Shown: positions 46,062 to 55,878, counted from the stretch's first letter. The stretch is 64,000 nt of DNA from UBA6059 sp965227155 (GCA_965227155.1 OZ245731.1:3472001-3536000); one strand, 5' to 3'. Notes: generated by a model not told the origin, from the letters alone. Made by a program: numbers and translations.

Positions 46062-48696
46062 TTATCGGGAGCCACCGATATGGATTGACAGGCTACTCGG
46101 TCTCATACTCAGAGAAGAGCTGCTAGAGGAGATTCTGGGAGATCTTTTCGAGTATTATCAACGCTACAACGGCAAGGCACGAGCTGTTGCCAACTTCTAT
46201 TATTTCTATCATGTGCTTCATTTTTTGAGGCCTTTCGCAATTAAATCATTTGGTCAAAACTCAAACACTTATACCATGCTTAAATTTAATCTTACCATCG
46301 CCTGGCGTAATTTGCTGAGCCAGCGTTTTTATGCTTCTTTGAATATCCTGGGGCTAGCTATTGGCATTTCGGGAGCCATATTTATTGCATTATTCATCCT
46401 CGATGAGCTCAGCTTTGATCAACATTTTAAAAATTCTGATCGCATTTATCGGGTAGCATCTGAAATTCAGTACGGAGACAACTATTTCCATATGGCGCTT
46501 TCTCCAGACCCCATGGCTGAAGCATTCAAAAATGAATTTCCAGAAATTGAGAATTCAGGCCGGTTGCGAAATATCGACCCTCGAATTATCAAAAGGGATG
46601 ATGAATCGGTAGTACTAGATCGTTCATTCTTTGCAGATCAGGGTTTTTTGGATGTATTTCAATTTGATGCTATTGCAGGGAATATTTCAAATGCCTTAAC
46701 AGAACCCGGGCAGTTGGTAATTACAGAAACAGCTGCCTTAAAGCTATTTAATTCCACAGATGTAATCGGTAAGGTGGTAGAATCTGCTTATGGTTCATCT
46801 TATAAAATAAGTGCTGTTATTCCAGATGTCCCTGATAATTCACATTTTCATTTTGAGGCATTGCTTTCAATGGAAGGGGATGAAAGCAGGAATGGCGTTT
46901 GGATTTCCAATAATTATTACACCTATTTTAGCCTGGTAGAAGGTGTAGATTATAAAACACTTGAGGCCAAGTTTGAGTCTGTTTTTCCCAAATATGTGGG
47001 GCCACAACTAAAAAGAATGGTGGGGCTAAGCTATGAGGAAATGCTTGAGCAAAACAGCTACATGAACTATTACCTGCAACCGATCACTTCCATTCACCTT
47101 AATTCCAATCTTGACCTTGAGGTAGAATCAAATGCATCCATGAACAATATCTACATTTTTGGAGCTGTCGGTATATTTCTGATCATAATTGCAGCTATCA
47201 ATTTTATGAATATAGCAACTGCCCGTGCCAATACACGAGCCAAGGAAGTAGGTGTGAAAAAGGTATTGGGATCAATCAAAGGTCAGCTTGTCAACCAATT
47301 CCTTATAGAATCATTGCTTCAAGCCTTCATATCAGGTGTGATTGCTGTAATCATAGTATATGCACTGCTACCAGCTTTCAATCAGTTTACAGATAAATCG
47401 ATCATAGAACCTTTCTTCGGTACCAGTAATTTGTGGCTTTACACCTTCATCAGCATAGTGATCATTGGATTATTAGCGGGTATTTATCCAGCTTTTTATC
47501 TTTCTTCCTTTAGACCAATAAATATTTTAAAAGGAAGCGTCACTACCGGTAAGCAAAAGAGCCGCTTTCGCAATGTTTTGGTCGTTTTTCAGTTCTCAAT
47601 ATCACTTGTCCTTATTATAGGAACGATAGTAGTCTATCAGCAATTAAATTTTATTCAGAATAAGAATCTTGGCTTTGATAGAAACCAGGTGATTCTGCTG
47701 GAGAATAACTCCGGAAATCGAAGTTTGGAAAGTCTTAAATCTGAGCTTTTGAGCCTGCCATCAGTTCAGTCTCTTTCTGCAACTTCATTTATACCTGCCG
47801 GTGGCGCACGCTCAGATTCGCCATTTTTTATTGATGAGGAAGGCATCCGTGACAATATTGTGTCGCTACAATTCTGGTCAGCCGATGAGCAGTATTTTGA
47901 AACCTTTGGGATGGAATTGCTTGAAGGACGATCTTTCGACCCCACAAGAAAGTCTGATAGTATTGCTGTGGTGCTTAATGAAACTGCGGTTAAGCGATTG
48001 GGAGTCACTGATCCTATTGGAAAAACCTTGAAAATTTTCGGAGAATTCAGCTTCAATGGATTGAATGAATTCAAAATCATTGGGGTAGTAAAGGATTTTA
48101 ATTATGCAACTTTAAAAGAGGAGGTGCGTCCGCTTGGGCTTTGGATGGGTCCGTATACACCTGATTATTTTGCTTTAAGAACTTCCTCAACAGATTATTT
48201 AAGCCTTATCGACAAAATAGAAGAAGTATGGAAATCCTTTGATGCCTATGCTCCTTTCAATATTCAATTTCTTGACCAAAAATTTGATGCACAATACCGG
48301 GCTGAACTTAAACTCGGTAAAATATTTACCTTGTTTGCAATGTTGGCCATATTTATTGCCTGTCTTGGTCTATTTGGGCTTTCGGCCTATACCGCGGAGC
48401 AACGCAGAAAAGAATTGGGTATCCGAAAAGTTCTTGGAGCTACATCAGGTAATCTGATGCTGGTATTGGTAGGTAATTTCACAAAACTGCTCATAGTTTC
48501 AATCCTGATAGCAGTTCCTTTAGCATGGTATGCAATGACCAATTGGCTCAACGGTTTCGCTTACAGAATATCATTGGGCATAGGGGTATTCATCCTTGGC
48601 AGTTTGATTGCGCTCCTGATTGCCTGGATCACCGTATCCTTTCAGTCATTTAAGGCCGCCCGGTCAAATCCATCCGAAAACCTTAAATACGAATAA
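46054..48696 (+). CDS. FtsX/MacB-type ABC permease with prefix domain
   Basis: An 880-residue membrane protein. I start it at ATG 46054 (MSDYREPPIWIDRLLG) in the overlap with the PadR gene; an extension to 45985 would run inside PadR. Residues 1-75 form the permease prefix domain seen only with PadR-linked permeases. Two repeats follow, each with MacB-like periplasmic regions (about 90-370 and 480-730) and FtsX-type helices (ARANTRAKEVGVKKVLGS and AYTAEQRRKELGIRKVLGA). No ATPase gene is adjacent; it must be supplied from elsewhere. The function may be lipoprotein release, export or signalling. Confidence 0.88.
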   Translation: MSDYREPPIWIDRLLGLILREELLEEILGDLFEYYQRYNGKARAVANFYYFYHVLHFLRPFAIKSFGQNSNTYTMLKFNLTIAWRNLLSQRFYASLNILGLAIGISGAIFIALFILDELSFDQHFKNSDRIYRVASEIQYGDNYFHMALSPDPMAEAFKNEFPEIENSGRLRNIDPRIIKRDDESVVLDRSFFADQGFLDVFQFDAIAGNISNALTEPGQLVITETAALKLFNSTDVIGKVVESAYGSSYKISAVIPDVPDNSHFHFEALLSMEGDESRNGVWISNNYYTYFSLVEGVDYKTLEAKFESVFPKYVGPQLKRMVGLSYEEMLEQNSYMNYYLQPITSIHLNSNLDLEVESNASMNNIYIFGAVGIFLIIIAAINFMNIATARANTRAKEVGVKKVLGSIKGQLVNQFLIESLLQAFISGVIAVIIVYALLPAFNQFTDKSIIEPFFGTSNLWLYTFISIVIIGLLAGIYPAFYLSSFRPINILKGSVTTGKQKSRFRNVLVVFQFSISLVLIIGTIVVYQQLNFIQNKNLGFDRNQVILLENNSGNRSLESLKSELLSLPSVQSLSATSFIPAGGARSDSPFFIDEEGIRDNIVSLQFWSADEQYFETFGMELLEGRSFDPTRKSDSIAVVLNETAVKRLGVTDPIGKTLKIFGEFSFNGLNEFKIIGVVKDFNYATLKEEVRPLGLWMGPYTPDYFALRTSSTDYLSLIDKIEEVWKSFDAYAPFNIQFLDQKFDAQYRAELKLGKIFTLFAMLAIFIACLGLFGLSAYTAEQRRKELGIRKVLGATSGNLMLVLVGNFTKLLIVSILIAVPLAWYAMTNWLNGFAYRISLGIGVFILGSLIALLIAWITVSFQSFKAARSNPSENLKYE

Positions 48697-48721
48697 ACCA
48701 TTAAGGGTACCACACAGTTGC

Positions 48722-48729
48722 TATGTTTG
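48722..48729 (+). promoter_or_regulatory. Candidate -7 box for the gene at 48746
   Basis: TATGTTTG exactly matches TAnnTTTG, 16 bases before the GTG start. No TTG at good -33 spacing. Confidence 0.35.
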
Positions 48730-48745
48730 TTAGTAAATTACATCT

Positions 48746-49372
48746 GTGAGGTACCTTTTTCTTTTACTATTCTCAATAATCGCCGGTGTAAGCTTTGGTC
48801 AGCAGGCTTATGATATCGATTCGGCGAGCTATGTCTGGGTTAAAAAGAACAGGGTGAACTTTTACCTGCAGCCCTATTATGAACAAGCGCCGGTGCTCGA
48901 TGAAACAGCCGGGAATGTGGGGCTATCGTGGGGCCTCATGGTTAATGATCGCTTTACAGCAGGCAGTTTTGTTTCGGTGAAAGTAGACAACACTTATCTG
49001 CCACTGGTTTTTCCCAATTCATTTACACTCAACATGGTGCATGGTGGACTGCAACTGGGCTATTTGTCACCGGTTTCTGATCGCATCTCTGTAGGAATAG
49101 ATTTGAGGGCAAGCATGGGTGAAATGGAAGTGAGTTTCAGGGAAACCTTTGAAGACCTCAGTAGTGCACGTTTTAGCGTGTTGCAACCGGGTATCATTTC
49201 AGAATATCAGCTGTTTCGATTTGCTCGGGTGTACCTCTCAGCTTCCTACCGGTTGGTGCAGGGACTGGAATTGAATGGCGTGGATCAGGAAGGCTTTAAT
49301 GGTGTCACCTGGCAGATCGGCATGAAGTTGGGTTTATTCAAAAGGTTAAAATGGCAATATGAAGAAGATTAA
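48746..49372 (+). CDS. Outer-membrane beta-barrel-like protein, unknown
   Basis: A 208-residue protein with a GTG start, a signal peptide ending at SFGQ (residue 18) and alternating hydrophobic strands ending in aromatic residues (LGYLSPVSDRISVGIDL, VYLSASYRLVQGLEL). This matches a small barrel of the type found widely in Bacteroidota. I do not recognise a specific family. The last 14 bases overlap the following lipoprotein gene, so the two are probably made together. Confidence 0.7.
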   Translation: MRYLFLLLFSIIAGVSFGQQAYDIDSASYVWVKKNRVNFYLQPYYEQAPVLDETAGNVGLSWGLMVNDRFTAGSFVSVKVDNTYLPLVFPNSFTLNMVHGGLQLGYLSPVSDRISVGIDLRASMGEMEVSFRETFEDLSSARFSVLQPGIISEYQLFRFARVYLSASYRLVQGLELNGVDQEGFNGVTWQIGMKLGLFKRLKWQYEED

Positions 49373-50453
49373 CCTGGCCTTGCTTTCCTTATTGCTTTTA
49401 GGAAGTTGCTATTTTAATGAGGAACTCATCGAGGACAATTCACCGTGGCCTTATGTGCAACCAGAAGAAATCGGTCAGGATGAAGTTGTTTTGCTTGACC
49501 TAAACAATGCAGCAGCTGGCAGGGCCTTTGATAGGGTCACCGGCATCATTGCCGTGCAGGATGGTCAGTTGTTTTTTGAGAATTATTACCTGGGCATCAG
49601 CAGGGGCAGTCTGCGCCCTTTGAGCACTGCCAGTATGAGCGTATTGTCTCTATTGGTGGGTGTTGCTATTGAGGAAGGGTTTATAGATAGTGTTGAAACC
49701 ACCATTGATGTTTTTTATCCAAATAAAACTGAGATTTTTGAGCAGGAACCGCTCAAAGCCAGTATTACCATTGAGCACCTATTAACCATGCAGTCAGGTA
49801 TTGCCTGGTATGAAAACGGTGTGCCGATTTTGAATAGTAACAATTCTATCAATGGCTTGGAAAGGTCCGGCGATTGGCTTGATTACATTTTGCAAACAGA
49901 CCTGGATGCAGCACCCGGATTACGGTATTCCTACAATAGTGCGCATGGGTTGATTTTGGCTGACATACTAGCCAAAGCCTCGGGAAAGAGCTTTCAGGAA
50001 TTTGCCCAACAGTATTTGTTCTCCCCGCTGAATATTAAGGAAGTGGCCTGGGAACTTGATCCTGCAGGGAATGTAAATGCGGGCTATGGATTGTCTATGA
50101 GCCTTATCGATTTTACAAAATTGGGATACCTCTTGTTGCAGGAAGGAGACTGGTTTGGTAAAAGGATTGTTGATGCCTCATGGGTTGAATATTTGAGGTC
50201 AAGAAAGGTGCAAATTGACTCTTTTAACGACTATGCTGCTTCATGGTGGCTTTTTTCTGAGTTTACCACCTTCACTAATAATTTTATAGAAAATGATATT
50301 TATTATGCAGAAGGTGCAGGGGGGCAATATTTGTTTGTAGTGCCGCATGCAAATTTGGTCGTAGGTGTAATGGCCGAAAACTACCTGGAAAACCGATTTG
50401 TTCCTTTGGTCATATTAAGGGACTATTTTCCTACAATTTCAGGCAATCAATAA
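49359..50453 (+). CDS. Beta-lactamase-fold serine hydrolase-like lipoprotein, altered active site
   Basis: A 364-residue lipoprotein with lipobox LGSC (C17). The fold and context match class C beta-lactamase/penicillin-binding-like hydrolases: ITIEHLLTMQSGI, PGLRYSYNSAHGLILADIL (with the catalytic Tyr region) and FSPLNIKE. The nucleophile motif SxxK, expected just before VLSLLVGVAIEEG, here reads TASM (T90 to M93), so neither the Ser nor the Lys is in place. The Lys-to-Met change needs only one base (AAG to ATG). This may be a non-catalytic binding or sensor protein. It overlaps the barrel protein gene upstream. Confidence 0.85.
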   Translation: MKKINLALLSLLLLGSCYFNEELIEDNSPWPYVQPEEIGQDEVVLLDLNNAAAGRAFDRVTGIIAVQDGQLFFENYYLGISRGSLRPLSTASMSVLSLLVGVAIEEGFIDSVETTIDVFYPNKTEIFEQEPLKASITIEHLLTMQSGIAWYENGVPILNSNNSINGLERSGDWLDYILQTDLDAAPGLRYSYNSAHGLILADILAKASGKSFQEFAQQYLFSPLNIKEVAWELDPAGNVNAGYGLSMSLIDFTKLGYLLLQEGDWFGKRIVDASWVEYLRSRKVQIDSFNDYAASWWLFSEFTTFTNNFIENDIYYAEGAGGQYLFVVPHANLVVGVMAENYLENRFVPLVILRDYFPTISGNQ

Positions 50454-50454
50454 A

Positions 50455-50488
50455 TTGTCTAATTTTTGGGTCTTCTGATTATATTTTT
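50455..50488 (+). promoter_or_regulatory. Promoter of the sigma factor operon
   Basis: TTG at 50455-50457, a 23-base spacer and an exact -7 box TATTTTTG at 50481-50488. The transcript would start near 50494, eight bases before the ATG at 50502. This fits the Bacteroidota consensus at both elements. Confidence 0.55.
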
Positions 50489-50501
50489 GCGCTGACAGAT
50501 T

Positions 50502-51134
50502 ATGCAGCAAAATTCCCGGGAAAAAGATTTAGTAGTAGCATTAAAAGAGGGCGCACAATATGCATTGCGTGAAATCTTTGACCTGTACTACAATGAGCTC
50601 GTGCAGTATTGCTATCGATTGGTCCGAAATCAAATAATAGCTGAAGAGATCGTACAGGAGCTATTTATTACTACCTGGGAACGAAGGGCTGCACTGGAGA
50701 TAAAATCATCGCTTAAGGCCTATCTACTTACAGCAGTGCGGTATCGATCTATCAATTATCTCAAAAACCAGGTACCAAAAGACCAAAAGACTACTGATAT
50801 AGAAGGCATTGACGATATCTCGATTGAGGTGGATTTTGAAAAAGAGGGCGAAGCTTTAGTCAGTAAGGTGCAGGTGGCAATTGACCAACTGCCGCCCAAA
50901 TGCAAGGCAATCTTTACACTATCAAGAGAGGAAGGTTTTTCATATAAGCAGATAGCTAAAGCTTTGGATATTTCAGAAAAGACAGTTGAAAATCAAATAA
51001 GTATAGCACTTAAGAAAATAAGAACGCATGTTAAGGATGACCCTGATTTTAGGCGTCTTTTAATTACGTTTTGGTTCATGTCTGAAATTCCTGAATTTCT
51101 TTTAGGGGATGTTTCGTATTTTCTTGACTTATAA
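50502..51134 (+). CDS. ECF RNA polymerase sigma factor
   Basis: A 210-residue sigma-70 factor of the extracytoplasmic-function group. Region 2 is seen at about 20-85 (EIFDLYYNELVQYCYRLV, IAEEIVQELFITTWERR) and region 4 at about 130-185 (LPPKCKAIFTLSREEGFSYKQIAKALDISEKTVENQI). A hydrophobic tail follows, common in Bacteroidota ECF factors. The anti-sigma FecR gene begins four bases after its stop, and a TonB receptor with a signalling domain follows. This is the standard order for cell-surface signalling. Confidence 0.94.
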   Translation: MQQNSREKDLVVALKEGAQYALREIFDLYYNELVQYCYRLVRNQIIAEEIVQELFITTWERRAALEIKSSLKAYLLTAVRYRSINYLKNQVPKDQKTTDIEGIDDISIEVDFEKEGEALVSKVQVAIDQLPPKCKAIFTLSREEGFSYKQIAKALDISEKTVENQISIALKKIRTHVKDDPDFRRLLITFWFMSEIPEFLLGDVSYFLDL

Positions 51135-51138
51135 GTAG

Positions 51139-52131
51139 ATGAAAATTACCACCTCAACATTAATCAATTATCTCAATGGGCATTGTACGCCCGATGCTAA
51201 AAAGGCTGTTGACCAATGGCTGGAAGAGCATGATAAAAATGTCCGAAAGCTTGAAGCTGTGCAGCGTCTTTACGAAGCTGGAAAAGTCAGGCCATCCTTG
51301 ACCATCGATGCAAATCAGGCATGGCAAAATATTGAAGCCAGACTTAATAATAACTCCCAATCTAAGAAAGAGCTGCGGGTTATACCGATATACCATAAAT
51401 ATTGGCGGGGCATTGCTGCTGCCATTGCATTGCTTTTGGTAGCTGCTGCTGTATTCTTTAGTAATACTTTTAATCCCAGTAATCAGCCTGTTGCCTTTGA
51501 GGAAATAGTTGGCCAAAAAGGGCAGGTTAAGCTTGTTACTCTGCCGGATGCATCCCAAGTCTGGCTGGCTGAAGGTGCTATACTACGCTATTCTATGTCT
51601 TTCGAGCCCAGGTCTGTGGAACTATCAGGAAAGGCCTTTTTTGAGGTGGTTCCAGATGATTCCCGGTTTACTATCCATACCGGTCAATCTAAAATTGAAG
51701 TGCTCGGAACATCGTTTTCAGTAGAATCTGATATTAAGAAAACTCGGATTGCTGTACATGAAGGCAAGGTGCGGGTCAGCAAAAATAATAGCAAAGCTGA
51801 TGTTGTCTTGGAGAAAAATCAGGTGGCTGTAGTTTCGGAAAAAGCTAAGGATATAATGAGTCAAACAGCAAATCTAGAAAATGACCTTTCGTGGAAAACT
51901 GGGATCCTGACTTTCCAAAATACGCCCTTGGCAGATGTCGTAGCAAAGCTACAATCGCATTATGGGGTTTCTGTGGTTATTGGAAGCAGCAATCAGGGGT
52001 CATGCAGATTGACTGCCCGATTTGACAATGAACCTGTTGATGCAGTGATGAAGTCAATTGCAAAGATTATGGGGCTAACCCTTGAAAAACCTACAGGCAA
52101 ATCGTACAAGCTATCTGGAAAATCCTGTTAA
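51139..52131 (+). CDS. FecR family anti-sigma factor
   Basis: A 330-residue inner-membrane protein. The cytoplasmic part (about 1-90) holds a short helical anti-sigma segment, then a membrane helix (about 94-113), a periplasmic FecR domain (about 125-230; VKLVTLPDASQVWLAEGAIL) and a C-terminal DUF4974 domain (about 255-325; LTFQNTPLADVVAKLQSHYG). It holds the sigma factor inactive until the TonB receptor's STN domain signals ligand capture. Position and architecture are both typical. Confidence 0.93.
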   Translation: MKITTSTLINYLNGHCTPDAKKAVDQWLEEHDKNVRKLEAVQRLYEAGKVRPSLTIDANQAWQNIEARLNNNSQSKKELRVIPIYHKYWRGIAAAIALLLVAAAVFFSNTFNPSNQPVAFEEIVGQKGQVKLVTLPDASQVWLAEGAILRYSMSFEPRSVELSGKAFFEVVPDDSRFTIHTGQSKIEVLGTSFSVESDIKKTRIAVHEGKVRVSKNNSKADVVLEKNQVAVVSEKAKDIMSQTANLENDLSWKTGILTFQNTPLADVVAKLQSHYGVSVVIGSSNQGSCRLTARFDNEPVDAVMKSIAKIMGLTLEKPTGKSYKLSGKSC

Positions 52132-52162
52132 GGCTAAAATTTTAGGCATATAAACATCTTTT

Positions 52163-54823
52163 TTGTACGTTCGACGTATCAAAAAGAAATCACTTCAAGT
52201 GCCTAATATATTACCGAGGCTATTTTTCATCCTTTGCTTATCACTCGTCTTTCGAGCACAGCATTTATTGGCTCAAGAGGTAAAGCCAATAAAAATAGCT
52301 CCTGGAATATATACAGCCGAGCAGGTCATCAATAACCTAAATGCAAGTGGCTATTTTGTTAATTATTCACCTGACCTGCTCGATGACCAATCAATTCAAA
52401 TAACCGACACAATTGCTGACCTAAAGGAGCTGTTGGCATTGCTGGTCGATCAGAATGAGCTGGACTCCAATATAAAAGGTAGTACGATCACGCTAAGCCC
52501 CGCCCGGCAGAAGCGCTTCACAATCAACGGCAGGATTACCGACAAGGAGGATGGAGAGGCTTTGATTGGGGTCAACATTAGCCTTTTAGGTACAACCACA
52601 GGTGTTACTACCAATGCCTACGGATTTTATGCGCTTTCATTACCCCCAGGGAAATACCGGTTGAGTTATAGCTACATTGGATATCACCCGTTGGTTTACA
52701 GCATAGATTTGCAAAATAATGTCACGCTGAATGTAGAGCTGGTAAATGAGCTGCAAAAGCTGGATGAGATAGTCGTATCCGGCTATCAGGATAACCATGA
52801 GATCAGAGGTGTGCAGCCGAGTATCAACCAACTGGATATGGAGTTGATCGGGAATATTCCCTATTTGATGGGGGAGGTGGATGTGTTTCAGAGTGCGCTT
52901 CTACTACCCGGCATCCGAAACATCGGAGAAGATGCTTCCGGTTTAAATATAAGGGGCGGAGGTGTAGACGAAAACCTGATCCTAATGGATGAGGCTACTA
53001 TTTATAATAGCAATCATTTTTATGGTCTGATTTCAATTTTCAATCCCGATGCGGTAAAAGATGTAACTATATACAAAGGTAACGTTCCTTCCACTTACGG
53101 TGGGCGTGTTTCTTCTGCTATCCACGTCAGACAAAAAGAGGGTAATGATAAAGAGTTCCACTTATCTGGTGGTCTGGGGCTGGTAAGTGGCCGCTTGCTT
53201 GCAGAAGGACCCATAGTTAAAGACAAAAGTTCTTTTCTGGTGTCTGCACGCACTTCATTTTTAAATTATCTCGCAGCCTTGTCAAACAACCCCTCAATAG
53301 ACCGCAGCAGCACTAATTTTCAGGATTATAATGCCAAAATCAACTGGCAACCCGATGATCGCAATCACCTGTATTTCTCGACTTATTGGGGCAGTGATAG
53401 CAATAATGATGGCTTGTTGATCAATCGCCAGTGGGGCAATAGGGTAGCCAACGCCCGTTGGAATCATCTATTTTCAGATAAACTGTGGAGTAATTTCACG
53501 CTGGTCTACAGTGATTACCGCTATGAAATCAACAATCCGGAGGAGTCTGGCCAGTTTATTGGTTCGTCTACAGTAAGGAACTATACTGCCAAATCTGACT
53601 TTACCTGGTATCTTAATCCTGCTTTTGAATTTGAATTTGGTAGTGGACTTACGCTGCACAGGCTCAATCCCGGTGATAGAATTCCGCTGGAGGATGCTGC
53701 CAACAATAATCCCGTATTTCTGGATACTGAGCATGGTCTTGAGCCATATGTATATGCCAATATTCAGCATCAAATCAGTGATAGGGTGTTATTGTATTAT
53801 GGCCTGCGATATACATCTATGTTCAATTTAGGACCTGATAATGTTTTGATCTATGAACCCGGCATGCCTAGATCTCAGCAAACGGTCATTGATACTTTAA
53901 GCTATGGGAGAAATGAGGCTTCAGCTCGATTCTACAACCTGGAACCCCGGTTTACCTTTAACTACACGCTGACCAATCGTAGTAAAATAAAAGCTACTTT
54001 TCACCGGGCCACTCAATATATTCACCTGATCAGCAATACTGTTACTCCGGCGCCTACTGATACCTGGAAACTCAGCGACCGGCATATCGACCCATCATAC
54101 AGTAATCAATATACAGGAGGGTATTATTATATGAATGATCAAAAGGGATTGGAGATATCGGGTGAGCTTTATTACAAAGACATTGATAACATCATTGAAT
54201 ACAAGGAGGGTGCCGATCTCTTTTTTAATGAAAATATAGAAACCGAGGTGGTGCAGGGAGAAGCCAGGTCTTATGGCTTTGAGTTACTCGTTAGAAAAAG
54301 CGCAGACCGGTTTAATGGTTGGCTAAGCTATACCTTGAGCAGAACTGAACGGCGTGTGAATGGTGTGGTACCGGAAGAGACCATCAATGAGGGTGCTTTT
54401 TTTCCTGCAGACTTTGATAGGACCCATGATTTTTCAGCATCGGCAGTATATCAGGTCAATGATCGGTGGTCCGTTTCTGCCAATTTCATATTCAGCACCG
54501 GCAGGCCTATCACTCTACCCGATGGGAAATACCAATACGACAATATTGTACTGCCCAGCTTTTCCCAACGCAACCAGTTTCGGTTGAGTGACTACCATCG
54601 TCTGGATATTTCTGCCCGGCTTGAAGGCAAAAAAGTTAAAAGCAACGGTCAACCTAAGAAAAAATCAGACTATTGGGTTTTCTCAATCTTCAATGCCTAT
54701 GGGCGCAGAAATGCCTATTCCTATATTTTCAGGCAGCAGGAAGGATCGGAAGAAACAGAAGTAGTACGGTATAGTATTTTGGGTAGTATTATACCCTCGG
54801 TAACTTATAATTTCAGATTTTAA
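52163..54823 (+). CDS. TonB-dependent receptor with STN signalling domain
   Basis: An 886-residue outer-membrane transporter. Domains in order: signal peptide ending near LLAQ (about residue 37), STN domain (about 43-115), carboxypeptidase-regulatory-like domain (about 118-195), plug (about 215-320; LNIRGGGVDENLILMDE) and a barrel ending with the terminal Phe (SVTYNFRF). The STN domain marks it as a receptor that signals to the FecR/sigma pair upstream. No ATG is available: the start is TTG 52163 or GTG 52199. The second gives a shorter basic region but a good A-rich upstream site. The end overlaps the DUF4249 gene by one base. Confidence 0.92.
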   Translation: MYVRRIKKKSLQVPNILPRLFFILCLSLVFRAQHLLAQEVKPIKIAPGIYTAEQVINNLNASGYFVNYSPDLLDDQSIQITDTIADLKELLALLVDQNELDSNIKGSTITLSPARQKRFTINGRITDKEDGEALIGVNISLLGTTTGVTTNAYGFYALSLPPGKYRLSYSYIGYHPLVYSIDLQNNVTLNVELVNELQKLDEIVVSGYQDNHEIRGVQPSINQLDMELIGNIPYLMGEVDVFQSALLLPGIRNIGEDASGLNIRGGGVDENLILMDEATIYNSNHFYGLISIFNPDAVKDVTIYKGNVPSTYGGRVSSAIHVRQKEGNDKEFHLSGGLGLVSGRLLAEGPIVKDKSSFLVSARTSFLNYLAALSNNPSIDRSSTNFQDYNAKINWQPDDRNHLYFSTYWGSDSNNDGLLINRQWGNRVANARWNHLFSDKLWSNFTLVYSDYRYEINNPEESGQFIGSSTVRNYTAKSDFTWYLNPAFEFEFGSGLTLHRLNPGDRIPLEDAANNNPVFLDTEHGLEPYVYANIQHQISDRVLLYYGLRYTSMFNLGPDNVLIYEPGMPRSQQTVIDTLSYGRNEASARFYNLEPRFTFNYTLTNRSKIKATFHRATQYIHLISNTVTPAPTDTWKLSDRHIDPSYSNQYTGGYYYMNDQKGLEISGELYYKDIDNIIEYKEGADLFFNENIETEVVQGEARSYGFELLVRKSADRFNGWLSYTLSRTERRVNGVVPEETINEGAFFPADFDRTHDFSASAVYQVNDRWSVSANFIFSTGRPITLPDGKYQYDNIVLPSFSQRNQFRLSDYHRLDISARLEGKKVKSNGQPKKKSDYWVFSIFNAYGRRNAYSYIFRQQEGSEETEVVRYSILGSIIPSVTYNFRF

Positions 54824-55671
54824 TGGGTTACAGCAGGCTCATATTATTCGCTCTAGTCTTACTCAGCTTTGCTTGTGAAGATCCCATTGATGTACCTATA
54901 CCTCCCGGGCCACAACGTATAGTAGTGGAAGGCTGGATTACCAATGAGTTAAAAAGGCACGGTATAAGCATTAGCCAAACGGTACCCTTTGGAGAAAACC
55001 AAAACTTTAGCTCCATACAGGATGCTGAGGTGACAATCCTATCTACTGATACTGTTCCACTTGTTTTACATCACACCAATGACGGTGTTTACCTGCCTGA
55101 CTCAGCCTGGGCGGGCAAGGTCGGTGAAAGCTATGCCTGCCGAATAGTTCTTGCCGATGGAAGCAGTATAGTGAGCAGTTTTGAAACCTTGCAGAAGGTT
55201 GCCGAAGTTGATACCTTTTTCTTTACGCCAAAAGTGCCTCCTACCATTATTAATGGGATCATACAGGAGGAATATTACCTGACGGGGGTCATCACAGATT
55301 TCGAAAATGAGGATAATTTTTTCCGGTGGCGACTTTTTAGAAATGGCCAATTGATGGGCCTTCCGGAGCACATTATTTTATTCAATGATCGCTTTGTAGA
55401 TGGTAATCAGTTTCAGGTGGAACCTCGCCAACTGATTTTTGAGCCGGGAGATACCGTAGAAATCAGGCAATATGCAATGACAGAAACAGCCTTTGACTAT
55501 TACACTTTGTTGGTAAACCAGGCCACCACTCTAGGACAATCCTCAGGCACCGCACCGGCCGTTTTGCGGGGCAACCTCACTTACATTAACCGAGATGGAC
55601 TGATTGTGCTAGGGTATTTCGGTGCTTCTGCTGTCACTCAGAAAAAAAATGTTGTGATTTCTGAAAATTAA
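54823..55671 (+). CDS. DUF4249 lipoprotein
   Basis: A 282-residue lipoprotein (C18 in LSFAC, followed by the acidic Glu-Asp). RIVVEGWITNE and the beta-rich body match DUF4249, a family found almost only beside TonB receptors. It probably works as the surface-exposed partner of the receptor, as SusD-like proteins do with SusC. The TAATG overlap with the receptor gene ties their expression. The substrate cannot be read. Confidence 0.9.
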   Translation: MGYSRLILFALVLLSFACEDPIDVPIPPGPQRIVVEGWITNELKRHGISISQTVPFGENQNFSSIQDAEVTILSTDTVPLVLHHTNDGVYLPDSAWAGKVGESYACRIVLADGSSIVSSFETLQKVAEVDTFFFTPKVPPTIINGIIQEEYYLTGVITDFENEDNFFRWRLFRNGQLMGLPEHIILFNDRFVDGNQFQVEPRQLIFEPGDTVEIRQYAMTETAFDYYTLLVNQATTLGQSSGTAPAVLRGNLTYINRDGLIVLGYFGASAVTQKKNVVISEN

Positions 55672-55694
55672 TCAAATTCTTTTGGGGGGAATAG

Positions 55695-55708
55695 GTCAAA
55701 GCTTTGAC
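55695..55708 (+). promoter_or_regulatory. 14-bp perfect palindrome upstream of a small gene
   Basis: GTCAAAGCTTTGAC is its own reverse complement. It lies 24 bases past the DUF4249 stop and 30 bases before the small ORF at 55739. It could be a dimeric regulator site; no terminator-like U-tract follows. Confidence 0.4.
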
Positions 55709-55738
55709 TTATTGGTGAAAACAGATTTAAACAGTAGT

Positions 55739-55861
55739 ATGATTCGTTGGTTAGTTTTATCCATAGTCTTAATTGTTGTATCCATTTTGATTGCTGTCAT
55801 TGCAAAAAATGATCAGGAAGAGATGATCAGAATGGTAAAGGATAAACTGCAGCTGGATTAG
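55739..55861 (+). CDS. 40-residue single-pass membrane peptide
   Basis: ATG 55739 to TAG 55861 encodes 40 residues. A near-perfect membrane helix (about residues 4-22, rich in Ile, Val and Leu) is followed by a charged amphipathic tail (KNDQEEMIRMVKDKLQLD). The frame and composition are convincing although the ribosome site is weak. It is too short for family assignment. The next small gene begins 17 bases later. Confidence 0.6.
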   Translation: MIRWLVLSIVLIVVSILIAVIAKNDQEEMIRMVKDKLQLD

Positions 55862-55878
55862 TTAAACTGAAAAAGGAA

